Shown: positions 23,589 to 31,874 of the stretch, piece after piece
How the letters are laid out: each line of letters opens with the position of its first letter
Position numbering within the stretch: position 1 is the stretch's first letter
NCBI RefSeq assembly: GCF_003574835.2
Contig: NZ_CP063196.1
Coordinates: forward strand, 3,348,001 to 3,412,000
DNA from: Thermobifida halotolerans
GTDB taxonomy: Bacteria; Actinomycetota; Actinomycetes; Streptosporangiales; Streptosporangiaceae
Length of the DNA stretch: 64,000 nucleotides
Direction: 5' to 3'
The notes under the pieces: model-generated
Seen by the model: only the letters and a program-made list of their open reading frames with translations
What the model was told of the DNA's origin: nothing
The model's database searches: none
Program-made: the position numbers and the translations under genes

Positions 23589-24362
23589 ATGCGCATCAGG
23601 CAGGCAAGCCGTCGCGGTGTCGGAGCGAGCAACGAGGACCGGCTCGGCGCCGGAGCGGACTGGGCGTTCGTCCTGGACGGGGCCACCGCTCCGTCCGGTG
23701 TGGCCAGCGGCTGCGTCCACGACGTGAGCTGGCTGGTGGACCGGCTGGCCGAGGCTCTGCGCGTCACCCTGGGCACGCCGATGCCGCTGCCCGACGCGCT
23801 CGCCGTCGCGATCGAGCGGGTCCGCTACGCGCACGGCGGGATCTGCGACCTGGACAATCCCGACAGCCCGTCGGCGACGGTGGCGCTGGCCCGGCGCTGC
23901 GCGGGCGGCTTCGACTACCTGGTCCTGGCCGACACCGCGGTGGTGTTCACCCAGGAGGACGGGACCGTGCGTGCGGTCAGCGACGACCGGGTGGACCGAC
24001 TGCCGGGCGGACGCCCCTACAGCAGACAACTGGTGCGGGAGTCGCGCAACGCCCCCGGGGGGTTCTGGGTGGCCAGCACGGCTCCCGAGGCCGCCTACGA
24101 GGCACTGGTGGGGACCGTGCGGACCAGCGAGTTCGCGTTGATGTCGGACGGCTGCACCCGTCTGGTGGACTACTACGGGCACAGTTGGGAGAAGGTCTGG
24201 AACCACCTGCGCGTGCACGGACCGCACTCGCTGGTCGACTGGGTCCGCGCCGAGGAGGAGCGCAACGGCGTCACGCTGGGCAAGCTGCACGACGACGCCA
24301 CGGTGCTGCACGCGATGTTCGCCCCCGACCAGACCAGGAGGCTGGCCAGGACCGCCCACTGA
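23589..24362 (+). CDS. PP2C-family protein phosphatase-like protein
   Basis: 257 residues with the metal-binding landmarks of the PP2C/PPM fold: GASNEDR near residue 13, VLDGAT near residue 31, LMSDGCT around residue 184, and HDDATV close to the end (about residue 237). These supply the acidic residues that bind two Mg2+ or Mn2+ ions. There is no membrane segment or extra domain, so it should be a soluble Ser/Thr phosphatase. The ATG has a GAGG site. No kinase partner is adjacent. Its substrate is unknown. Confidence 0.82.
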   Translation: MRIRQASRRGVGASNEDRLGAGADWAFVLDGATAPSGVASGCVHDVSWLVDRLAEALRVTLGTPMPLPDALAVAIERVRYAHGGICDLDNPDSPSATVALARRCAGGFDYLVLADTAVVFTQEDGTVRAVSDDRVDRLPGGRPYSRQLVRESRNAPGGFWVASTAPEAAYEALVGTVRTSEFALMSDGCTRLVDYYGHSWEKVWNHLRVHGPHSLVDWVRAEEERNGVTLGKLHDDATVLHAMFAPDQTRRLARTAH

Positions 24363-24387
24363 CCGGGCGCCGGGCCGCGCGCCCGGT

Positions 24388-24484
24388 CCGTGTCCCGCGA
24401 CGGCGGCCGCGGCCGGGGTTCGGGGAGCGGTTCGACGCTTCCCCCGCCGCCTTCGGGCCGCGGGTCCGCCGTCGCGGGACACGG
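24388..24484. terminator. Long structured inverted repeat between convergent genes
   Basis: A perfect 19-bp arm (CCGTGTCCCGCGACGGCGG, 24388-24406) pairs with 24466-24484. A further 8 bp (CCGCGGCC with GGCCGCGG) extend the stem inward past a 2-base bulge. The loop can form another small hairpin. It lies between the plus-strand PP2C-like gene and the minus-strand kinase gene, so it could terminate both. The rest of the 390-base gap holds nothing I can name. Confidence 0.6.
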
Positions 24485-24752
24485 CGCCTCGGTCAGGAGC
24501 GCGGGAGGAGACGACGGCTGCCCGCCCGGAATCGGTGGCCGCCGACGCGGGGATGTGGCTGGTCGCGTCCGCGGAGAGCACGGTCGAACGGCGCGGTCCG
24601 GAGCACCGGTGTTCTCCGGGAGAGGACGGTGTCCGTCCGGGGTCCGCTCACGTGTGGTTCCTCTTTTCCTCGTCCCGACCGTTCATCGGGTTCGGGCGGC
24701 CAAGAGCAGTGCGGATCGGTGTCGGCGCGACCCGGCCGACCGGGGGAGGCGG

Positions 24753-25673
24753 TCAGGCGCTGGACAGCTCCATCGCCACCTTGAACGCCTGGGTGTCGGC
24801 ACGTCCCCGGTTGGCCAGTGCGGTGGCGAAGACGGGGGCGAAGGCGACGCACCATCTGAACAGGCGCTGGCTGGGCACGCCGATCCCGGCGGCCAGGACC
24901 ATGCACCGCTCCTCGATCTCGTTGAGCGACGTGGCCTTCCACACCGCCCAGTCGACCGCGTCGTAGGCGGCGTCGCCCAGGCAGCCGCGCGGGTCGATGG
25001 CGACCAGGCCGCGCCCGGCCCCGCCCTCGAGGATGTTGCCCGGATGCAGGTCTCCGTGGAGCGGCACGGCGTTGTCGCCCTCCCAGGCCAGACCGCGGGC
25101 CAGGGAGTGCCCGTGGTGCATGAGGGGAGCCGGTACGAGTTCGGCGGCGGGTCCCTCGGCCCGCGCGCGTTCCCACAGGTCGAACAGGAAGTTGATCCGG
25201 CTGCCCAGCGGGTGCAGCTCCCAGCGCGTCGAAGCGCCGATCCTGATCTCGTGCAACTCGTTGATGAGGGCGCTGATCCGCTCCATCGGCGGGACCACGC
25301 CGATCTCGGCGATGGTGAACCCCGGTTCGACGGCCTCCATCAGGATGCCGCCGCGCCGCGCGTCCACCTCGTAGACCCGCGGGACCCGACTGGTGGACGC
25401 CCATATGTTCAGGACGCGCCCCTCGGCGCCGATGAGGGCGGGGTCGGGGCTCACCTTCAGCACGGCCGCCGTCCCGTCTGCGCGGCGGCAGCGCAGGACC
25501 ACCGACGTCTGGCCGTGCGGGCCGATTCCCTCGACGGTGAGATTCCAGTCGGCGGCGAGATCTGAGACGAGGCTGGGGAGTCCGTCGAGCCAGTGCAGCG
25601 CTCCGGTACCGAAACGCCGGACCAATCGGTCTCGCTGTTTGTCATCGATCGGTTTCGCTGTGACGTCGTTCAT
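24753..25673 (-). CDS. Aminoglycoside/hydroxyurea phosphotransferase-family kinase (APH(6)-like)
   Basis: About 306 residues of the APH(6)/HUR family, which phosphorylates streptomycin or hydroxyurea. The ATP-binding lysine is in AAVLKVSP. The Brenner motif is intact in PLHGDLHPGNIL, and the metal-binding Asp is in VAIDPRGCLGDAAYD, so it should be active. I chose ATG (MNDVTAKP); a GTG three codons upstream is possible. Many actinomycetes carry such a gene. A role in aminoglycoside resistance is possible but not shown by sequence alone. Confidence 0.85.
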   Translation of the reverse strand: MNDVTAKPIDDKQRDRLVRRFGTGALHWLDGLPSLVSDLAADWNLTVEGIGPHGQTSVVLRCRRADGTAAVLKVSPDPALIGAEGRVLNIWASTSRVPRVYEVDARRGGILMEAVEPGFTIAEIGVVPPMERISALINELHEIRIGASTRWELHPLGSRINFLFDLWERARAEGPAAELVPAPLMHHGHSLARGLAWEGDNAVPLHGDLHPGNILEGGAGRGLVAIDPRGCLGDAAYDAVDWAVWKATSLNEIEERCMVLAAGIGVPSQRLFRWCVAFAPVFATALANRGRADTQAFKVAMELSSA

Positions 25674-25880
25674 GAGAACCACCCTATGGAGATCGTGTTT
25701 CCTCTATCCGTGCTTCCCCCGTCGGCTCCTGTCACTCCTGCCCCACCGGTGTTCCGTGAACCGGAGGGGCGTGCGGACGGCTCCTGTCCGCCCCGGAGCG
25801 GGTTCGGGAGAGCCTCCGATTCCGAAAATCGGGACCGGTTTTTCAGAACTCGGGGATTTTGGCCGGTGAAAAGGGCAACG

Positions 25881-25920
25881 CCCGGGAGACCGGCCTCCGG
25901 GCGGAGGCCGGTCTCCCGGG
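25881..25920 (-). terminator. Perfect 18-bp hairpin downstream of the CbiX-like gene
   Basis: CCCGGGAGACCGGCCTCC and its exact complement are separated by a 4-base loop (GGGC). On the minus strand the stem is followed by CGTTGCCCTTTTC, which includes a short T run. It lies about 80 bases past the stop of the CbiX-like gene and before the kinase gene, both on the minus strand. Confidence 0.8.
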
Positions 25921-26003
25921 CGGAGCGCCGCGGGCCATTCCGGGCAGGGCATTCCCGCGGTCCGCCTTCGGTCGATGTCCCCACAACCGACCGAAGTCCC
26001 GGT

Positions 26004-26693
26004 TCACGCCGCCAGGCGGGCGGTGGCGGCCCGGTGCTGGGCCAGCAGGGTGTCGATGACGACGGGGGAGGGACCGAACGGCGCGGTGACCGCCGTCGCG
26101 CCGATCTCCCGCAGCCGGTGCAGGTCCGCGCCGTCCACGAGCTGCCAGGTGGCCACCGCGACCCGGTCGTGGCCGTTGCGGCGCAGACGTGCCACGGCGT
26201 CGGAGACCGAGGGAGCCCACGCGTGCAGGTAGCCGACCTGGACGGGGGTCTGGACGCGGCGGCTCAGCATGCGGGCCACGTCGATCACCTGGCGGCGTTC
26301 GCTGTTGCCGGGGAGTTCGGGGCCGCCGTCGGCGGCGAGGACGACGCCGTCGCCGGGACGCCACCCCTCGGCGTGCAGTCGGGTGACGAGCTGGGCGACG
26401 ATCGAGGGCACGGCTCCCAGCGGGGCCGTGGCGCAGGCGTCGAACCGGCTGTCGAGGTCGAGTCCGGCCAGAAGTTCGGTGCTGGCGGCGTCGCTTCCCG
26501 CGAGGAAGGCCGGGACCACCACGAGCGGCCCCTCGATGGACTCCACCGCGGCGCGGAGTTCCGTCGGTGAACCGAAGGCCGCCTGTACCGGCGCCTCCCT
26601 GCGGTCGGCCACCGCCTCCGCCAGATCGTGCAGGGCCTCCTTCCGCCGGGTGTCGCGTGTTCCGTCCGCTACGAGGACCATAGTCGGGACCAT
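26004..26693 (-). CDS. Sirohydrochlorin/cobalt chelatase-fold protein lacking catalytic histidines
   Basis: About 229 residues with the CbiX/SirB chelatase layout: an N-terminal half (VLVADGTRDTRRKEAL, then VVVPAFLAGSD) and a second half (GDGVVLAADGGPELP, VATWQLVDGADLHRL). Active family members read AHGSRD and G-x-H at the first two places. Here the His positions are Asp10 and Asp68, so metal insertion as in CbiX is unlikely. I chose the ATG with GGAGG eight bases upstream. It could be a structural or regulatory paralogue. No other cobalamin or siroheme gene is in the window. Confidence 0.7.
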   Translation of the reverse strand: MVPTMVLVADGTRDTRRKEALHDLAEAVADRREAPVQAAFGSPTELRAAVESIEGPLVVVPAFLAGSDAASTELLAGLDLDSRFDACATAPLGAVPSIVAQLVTRLHAEGWRPGDGVVLAADGGPELPGNSERRQVIDVARMLSRRVQTPVQVGYLHAWAPSVSDAVARLRRNGHDRVAVATWQLVDGADLHRLREIGATAVTAPFGPSPVVIDTLLAQHRAATARLAA

Positions 26694-27346
26694 AACCACT
26701 GCCTCCAAAAAGACCCGAGGTAACCCTGCCCGTTAACCCGGAAGCCTAATGAGCATGGGTTTCACACAAATGAAGCCGTGTTACGCGTGCGCTAACAGCG
26801 ACCAATGGTGCCGCCCCGCCCGTCCAAAGACGGGGTAAAGACCGAGTCGGTTGGCTCCGGTGGTGCGCCGCAGGAACAGACCTCCGGCGACCAGCACTGG
26901 TAGCCACACGCCAAACAGAATAATCGATGGGAATTCCTTTTTCCATATCGCAACAATGTTGCGCCCATCACTCGCGATGTCGTTCCGCGGAACGCGGGGG
27001 ATGCGGCCCCGCAGCGGGACTGGGGTGGCGTGTGGCGGTCAAGGGGCAGCCTTCCAGGAGTTTCACCGGAGCGACCGAGCTATTCCGGTCGGCGTGGTAC
27101 TCAGGAAATACCCAGAATCGAACACGGTTTAACATAATTTCCCACACCGGGGGCGCGAATCCCCAGCCCAGAATGGTAGAAATCGAAAAAATCCGACATC
27201 AGGTGATGTGAATTGCCGGTCGGCACCGCTCCCGACCGGCGCCCCACCGGCCGCGCGGCCCCGCGGGCCGCTGACACGGTCGTGCGCCCCCTGCCGCCCG
27301 CCGCTCCCCGCGGTCACAATGGAACAGGCGACCCGAAGGAGGAGCG
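26694..27346. other. Lower-GC intergenic region, no supported gene
   Basis: About 650 bases between the divergent CbiX-like and APH-fold genes, with visibly more A and T than its surroundings. It holds a hairpin CCCGTC-CAAA-GACGGG (26819-26834), the palindrome at 26949-26963, and a 9-bp GCCGGTCGG/CCGACCGGC hairpin near 27213-27240. Short frames occur on both strands, but codon bias is poor and I do not support any of them. Confidence 0.5.
26949..26963. promoter_or_regulatory. Palindrome CGCAAC-AAT-GTTGCG, possible operator
   Basis: Perfect 6-bp arms around three bases, in an A/T-richer stretch. This size fits a dimeric regulator site. No target gene starts close to it (the nearest starts are about 260 and 380 bases away), so its role is open. 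Confidence 0.3.
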
Positions 27347-28639
27347 GTGCACCACAGCGCCGACGAGGAACTGACACGGGCGGACCCCCGTCTTCCGGGA
27401 CTGGGCGTGCTGCTCTCTTCCCGATCCGTCCTGGACCTGCTCGACTCCCTGCTGCCGACCGGCGTCGAACGGCCGCGGCGCGTCGAGGTGGAGCGCGGAC
27501 GCTACCTGCGGGGGACCGGCCTCGCCGCGACGCTGACCCTGCACTACGCGGACGGCCCGCGGCACGCCTTCGCCCGGGCGCTTCCCCCCGACGCGGCCGG
27601 GACCGCCGAGGAGGTCCGCTACGCCCGGCAGTGGACCGGGCGACCGGACGGACGCACCGTCGACCTCGGCGCGCTGGAGGAGCCGCGCCTGCGCGGACCG
27701 CTGTGCGCCGCGGACCTCGGCCTGGTCCTGGGACCCCCCGTGGACGACCGCGCGCTCCCCTCCGTGCGGCGCTTCGCCGCCGTGCCGCAGAGATTCGTCG
27801 ACACCGCCGACGCCTCGGCACACACCCTCTCCTACCTGGCGGGACACCGCTGGGTCGGCCGGATCGACGACGCGGCCGGACACCCCCGCCTCGTGGTCCA
27901 CGCCCGTTCGGGAGGGGTGAACGCGGCCTCCCACCTGGCTCCCGCCGTCGCCGGACTCCCGGTTCCCGACCTGGTCAGGGTGAGCCGCTACGGCCTCCTG
28001 GTGACCCGGTGGCTGCCCGGAGAACCCCTCGACCGACTGGCCGCCCGCGACGGGGCCGCCGGGCGGGCCGCACTGGCGGAGACGGGCCGCCTGCTGGCCC
28101 GACTGCACTCGGTTCCGCCGCCCCGGGAGCTTCCCCCGGCCGATCCGGCCCCACGGGTCGCCCGGGCCGCCGAGGAGGTCGCCGCGCTCCTTCCCGGCCT
28201 GGCCGGCCGGGTCCGGGCGGCGGCACGGGAGTGCGCCGCGGCGCTGGACGACGTCTCGGACGCGCCGCGGGCGCTGGTCCACGGCGGCCTGCACGCCGGA
28301 CGGGTGCTGGTGGGCGACGGCGGTCCCGCGCTGACCTGTCTGGAGGAGGCGCACGTCGCCCACCCGGCGACCGACCTGGCCGACCTGGCCGCGGCCGAGT
28401 ACGCGCGCCGACCGGCCGGCGGAGCCCCGCCCTCCGTGCCCGAAGCGCTGCTCGACGGCTACCTGGACGGACTCGGCTCCCCCGCCGCGGCGGAGCGGAC
28501 ACGCCGCGGCCTGGGCGCGCACTCGGCCGCGGCCCTGCTCCGCCGGGCGACCGTCCCCTTCCGGCTCGGCGCCGCCGACTGGGACGCGCGCGTCACCGAC
28601 CTCGTCGCCGCCGCCGAGACCGCGCTCGCGGCCCGCTGA
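27347..28639 (+). CDS. APH-fold protein with degenerate catalytic motifs (pseudokinase)
   Basis: 430 residues. The C-terminal two-thirds follow the aminoglycoside phosphotransferase fold (GLLVTRWLPGEPLDRL, ETGRLLARLHSV, then VHGGLHAGRVLV and ATDLADLAAAEYA). Active enzymes read HGDLHPGN and then I-D-W/F. Here the catalytic Asp is Gly314, the Asn is Arg319, and the metal-binding Asp is replaced around residues 332-334 (CLEEA). Phosphotransfer is therefore doubtful. The GTG start has a very strong AAGGAGGAG site, so it is well expressed. The partner or ligand is unknown. Confidence 0.72.
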   Translation: MHHSADEELTRADPRLPGLGVLLSSRSVLDLLDSLLPTGVERPRRVEVERGRYLRGTGLAATLTLHYADGPRHAFARALPPDAAGTAEEVRYARQWTGRPDGRTVDLGALEEPRLRGPLCAADLGLVLGPPVDDRALPSVRRFAAVPQRFVDTADASAHTLSYLAGHRWVGRIDDAAGHPRLVVHARSGGVNAASHLAPAVAGLPVPDLVRVSRYGLLVTRWLPGEPLDRLAARDGAAGRAALAETGRLLARLHSVPPPRELPPADPAPRVARAAEEVAALLPGLAGRVRAAARECAAALDDVSDAPRALVHGGLHAGRVLVGDGGPALTCLEEAHVAHPATDLADLAAAEYARRPAGGAPPSVPEALLDGYLDGLGSPAAAERTRRGLGAHSAAALLRRATVPFRLGAADWDARVTDLVAAAETALAAR

Positions 28640-28834
28640 CCGGGAAGCGCCGTCACGGCGGCAGCGGGGTTCTTCGGTACGATCCCCTTGTCCAAGCGAA
28701 TATCGGCTCCCAAACTGGGAAGTGCAGGCACTCAGACCGTCTGCGCCCCGGACGGCCGGACACACGCCGCGGTGCACACCCGCCGGGGAAGGACCGCGGC
28801 CCGTCCCCGAACAACTGGACTGGAGAAGTGACTG

Positions 28835-29644
28835 ATGGCTGTCCATCCACTGGTGCGAACCGTGGCCGAGGCGTTCCTGGGCGGCGCCGACGAGGAGGCC
28901 CCCGGTCTTGTGGAGGGTCTGTACCTCACCGGATCGGTGGCTCTGGGCGACTTCCGGCCGCACACCAGCGACATCGACTTCGTGGTGGTCACCACCGCCC
29001 GACTCGACGACGCCCAGCGCGCCGCGATGCGCCGGGTGCACTCCCGTGTCTGCGCCCGCTTCCCCCGTCCCCACTTCAACGGCATCTACGTCACCTGGGA
29101 CGACCTCGCCGTCGACCCGCAGCACTGCGGTCCGGTGGCCTCCGTGCTGGGCGGCCGGTTCCGCGCCCGGGCCAGCGCCGACGTCAACCCCGTCACCTGG
29201 CGGGTGCTGGCCGAACGCGGGGTGACGGTCCGCGGTCCACTGCCGGTGGAGGTCGACATCTGGGACGAACCCGGCACGCTGCGCGCGTGGTCGCTGGGCA
29301 ACCTGGAGGAGCACTGGCGGCGCTGGCGCGCCAAGGCGGGCCGCCTGGTCACCCCGCGCGGTCTGGCGGTCCTGGGTTCGCTGGCGCCCTCCTGGAGCGT
29401 GCTCAGCGTCAGCCGACTGCACTTCACCCTGCGCACCGGGGAGATCACCTCCAAGTCGGGCGCGGGGTTCTACGCCCTGCACGCCTTCCCCGAACACTGG
29501 GAGCGCATCGTCAACGAGTGCCTGCGCATCCGACGCGACTCGGCGCTGCCCTCGCTGTACCGCAACGCGTTGGAGCGGCGCCGCGCGGCGCTGGACTACA
29601 TCGAGATGGTGCTGGACGACGCGTTGGCGCCGAACCCGGCCTGA
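28835..29644 (+). CDS. Aminoglycoside adenylyltransferase-like nucleotidyltransferase
   Basis: 269 residues of the ANT/Pol-beta nucleotidyltransferase fold with a DUF4111-type C-terminal domain. The catalytic motif is intact: LTGSVALGDFRPHTSDIDFV, with Gly-Ser and the Asp-x-Asp pair that binds Mg2+. Members transfer AMP to small molecules such as spectinomycin or streptomycin, but many are uncharacterised. The ATG has GGAG about ten bases upstream. It follows the APH-fold gene after a 195-base gap and precedes def. Confidence 0.78.
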   Translation: MAVHPLVRTVAEAFLGGADEEAPGLVEGLYLTGSVALGDFRPHTSDIDFVVVTTARLDDAQRAAMRRVHSRVCARFPRPHFNGIYVTWDDLAVDPQHCGPVASVLGGRFRARASADVNPVTWRVLAERGVTVRGPLPVEVDIWDEPGTLRAWSLGNLEEHWRRWRAKAGRLVTPRGLAVLGSLAPSWSVLSVSRLHFTLRTGEITSKSGAGFYALHAFPEHWERIVNECLRIRRDSALPSLYRNALERRRAALDYIEMVLDDALAPNPA

Positions 29645-29715
29645 CCCGCGCCGGGACGGCCGGTCCCACCGCGGCTCGGGGCGGCGGGCCGCCGGGCGAG
29701 GCTACTCTTTGACCC

Positions 29716-30273
29716 ATGAGCAAGCGCGCCATCGTCCTGTTCGGCGACCCGGTACTGACCGCGCCGACGACGCCGGTCACCACGTTCGACCGGCACACCA
29801 AGGCCCTCGTACGCGACCTGCTGGACACCGTGGACGCCCCCGGCCGGGCGGGGGTCGCCGCCACCCAGATCGGGGTCGGGCTACGTGCGTTCAGCTACAA
29901 CGTCGAGGGCGCGATCGGCTACGTCATCAACCCCGAGATCGTCGAGTTGTCGGAGGAGACCCAGGACGACGGCAACGAGGGCTGCCTGTCCGTACCCGGG
30001 CTGTGGTACCCGACCAGGCGCGCCCAGCGCGCGGTGGTCAAGGGGGTCGACCTGCGCAACGAACCGGTCACCGTCGAGGGGACCGGACTGCTGGCCCGCT
30101 GCCTGCAGCATGAGACGGATCACCTCGACGGCCTGCTCTACCTGGACCGACTGGACCGGGACACCCGCCGTGCCGCCATGCGCGAGATCCGCCGCTCCTC
30201 CTGGTTCCTGCGCTCCCAGGAGCCCTCCGAGTCCGCGGCGCCCCTTCCGTCCGCTTTCGGAGGAAAGCCCTAG
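29716..30273 (+). CDS. def: Peptide deformylase
   Basis: Removes the formyl group from the N-terminal methionine of new proteins. 185 residues. All three family motifs are seen: GVAATQIG (residues 46-53, in place of the usual GxGLAAxQ), EGCLSVPG with metal ligand Cys90, and QHETDHLDG with His132, Glu133 and His136. A Ser/Pro-rich tail of about 20 residues follows the fold. The ATG follows the nucleotidyltransferase gene by 71 bases. Confidence 0.95.
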   Translation: MSKRAIVLFGDPVLTAPTTPVTTFDRHTKALVRDLLDTVDAPGRAGVAATQIGVGLRAFSYNVEGAIGYVINPEIVELSEETQDDGNEGCLSVPGLWYPTRRAQRAVVKGVDLRNEPVTVEGTGLLARCLQHETDHLDGLLYLDRLDRDTRRAAMREIRRSSWFLRSQEPSESAAPLPSAFGGKP

Positions 30274-30419
30274 CCCGCGGACTCCTGTCGGTAAAAAGGA
30301 GACATTGACTAGGCATATCACGAGAAGATCTCATAAGGTCTGCTCAGCATCACGTGGCCCCTGGGAAACCCCCGCCCCACCTCTGTCCGGCCACAGGTCC
30401 CTCCCACGGAGCGAATCAA

Positions 30420-31397
30420 GTGAGCAGATCCGTCAATCCTTCCCCTTCACCGGTCCGCCGCCGCGGCGCAGTCGTCTCCGCCGCGCTGGTGGGACTCCTC
30501 CTGGTGTTCACCTCCCCCGGTCACGCGGACCCCGACGACGAGGAGCCGACCCTGGAGGAGCTGAACGAACGGGCCGAAGCCCTCGAGGAGGAGTACGACG
30601 CCGAACTCGTCCAGTACACCAGCGCCAAGGAGGAGGCCGAGAAGGCCTCCGACAGGGTCGAGGAACTCCAGAAGGAACTGGACGAGGCGCGCGGTGACGT
30701 GGCGGTGATCGCGGCCAGCCAGTACAAGGGCGGCGGCATGGACCCCGTCGTCGAGATCGTGATGAGCAGCTCCCCGGAGCAGATGCTCTCCGACGCGGCC
30801 CTGCTCGGCCAGGTCTCCCACATCAGCGGCTCACGGGTGGCCAACCTGATGGAGCTCAAGTCCGAGGCCGAGGAGGCCAAGGAGGAGGCCGACGCCGCGC
30901 TGGCCGACGCCGAGGAACTGGTCGAGGACCTGGAGGAGCAGCGCGACGAGGTTCTCGCCAAGATCGAGGAGTACGAGGCCGAGCAGGTTCCCGTCACCAC
31001 CGGCACCGGTAGCGTCCCCGACAGCGCGCGCGGCTGGGGCTTCGACGGCGCCACCCCGCGCATGGCGGCCATCCGCGACGAGATCATCAGCACGTTCGGC
31101 GCCCCCTACCCGGTCGGCTGCCTGCGTCCGGGCGATTCGGGAGAGCACGGCTCGGGTCGGGCCTGCGACTTCATGATGAGCGCGGGCGGTGCGATGCCCA
31201 GTGCGGCCAACCGGGATCTGGGCTGGCAGATCGCCGAGTACGCCAAGGCCAACGCCGGACGTCTCGGCGTCATGTACGTGATCTGGGAGCAGAAGATCTG
31301 GGACTCCCGCAATCCGGGCGCGGGCTGGAAGCCGATGTCGGACCGCGGCAGCGTCACCCAGAACCACTACGACCACGTGCACATCTCGTCGTACTGA
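30420..31397 (+). CDS. Secreted coiled-coil protein with ARB_07466/VldE-like C-terminal domain
   Basis: About 325 residues. A signal peptide lies in residues about 8-38 (arginines, then VVSAALVGLLLVFTSPGHA). Residues about 45-190 are a charged coiled coil, as in the N-terminal regions of NlpC/P60-type wall hydrolases. The C-terminal domain (GAPYPVGCLRPGDSGEHGSG to NHYDHVHISSY) is the actinobacterial ARB_07466-like domain, related to peptidoglycan-acting VanY-like folds by its His and Asp pattern. GTG start with GGAG upstream. A wall-remodelling role is inferred. Confidence 0.78.
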   Translation: MSRSVNPSPSPVRRRGAVVSAALVGLLLVFTSPGHADPDDEEPTLEELNERAEALEEEYDAELVQYTSAKEEAEKASDRVEELQKELDEARGDVAVIAASQYKGGGMDPVVEIVMSSSPEQMLSDAALLGQVSHISGSRVANLMELKSEAEEAKEEADAALADAEELVEDLEEQRDEVLAKIEEYEAEQVPVTTGTGSVPDSARGWGFDGATPRMAAIRDEIISTFGAPYPVGCLRPGDSGEHGSGRACDFMMSAGGAMPSAANRDLGWQIAEYAKANAGRLGVMYVIWEQKIWDSRNPGAGWKPMSDRGSVTQNHYDHVHISSY

Positions 31398-31874
31398 TCC
31401 GCCGCGGGACCCGGGGCGGACCACCACGGGTTGGCGCTGGAGTGGGGAGGCGCCCCGGCGCCGCCCCACCCGCGCCCCCGCAGACAGGTCACCGGGGAGA
31501 ACACCGGACACCCACCCCGACACCCCCCGGTGCGGGGGCGGGCTCGCCTGAGCGGCACCGAGTCGATCCGCACCCCGCCCGGGGGCCGCAGCCATCGCCG
31601 GACCCGCCGGGGGCGCGCCCCGTGGCCGCGCACAGGGGCATGCGGCCCACCGTGCCGCAGCACGCGCCTCGGCGCGGGGGAGGCTGCCTCTACCGAATTC
31701 CGCGTCACCGTCCCCGGCATGTCGCCCCACGGCACCCGTGTCACGGAAAAAGGCAAAGATCACCGGTTTCCCGGCACAACGGTCTTGTTATATCCGACCA
31801 CACGGGTGACGGTAGAGGTGTTCCGCGTCACATGGGGGAACGCGGTGACGTCACCTCTGGGGGGAGTGGTGAGC
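31398..31874. other. Intergenic region upstream of EF-G2
   Basis: No supported gene in 477 bases. The left part holds one copy of the dispersed GC-rich repeat. The right part is A/T-richer and includes TTATAT at about 31787, a possible -10 element for the EF-G2 gene. A tract of repeated GGTGAC/GTCAC half-sites lies just before the start codon. Confidence 0.5.
31428..31481 (-). repeat. Dispersed intergenic repeat, copy 2 (core only)
   Basis: On the minus strand this reads as the same GC-rich core found at 55695-55747, with only about three to four differences over some 54 bases; the shared string includes CCGGGGCGCCTCCCCACTCC. Flanks are unrelated, so only the core is present. Confidence 0.7.

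Noticed and set aside
24363-26003. A resistance island formed by the two APH-like and one ANT-like genes
   Set aside because: No integrase, transposase or repeat borders are seen, composition is like the surroundings, and one APH is degenerate. They look like resident genes.
26746-26946. A 66-residue minus-strand frame in the A/T-richer island
   Set aside because: Codon bias is poor, there is no ribosome site before its ATG, and no family resemblance.
27120-27180. A tRNA-like T arm near GGGGGCGCGAATCCCC
   Set aside because: No matching acceptor, D or anticodon stems on either strand.
30274-30419. A c-di-AMP (ydaO) riboswitch before the secreted coiled-coil gene
   Set aside because: I looked because wall-hydrolase genes in actinobacteria often carry it, but the gap is too short and the conserved blocks are absent.
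31431-31874. An upstream extension of the EF-G2 frame of about 148 codons
   Set aside because: It has no ribosome site, runs through the dispersed repeat, and the ATG at 31875 has a good site and matches the family's N-terminus.
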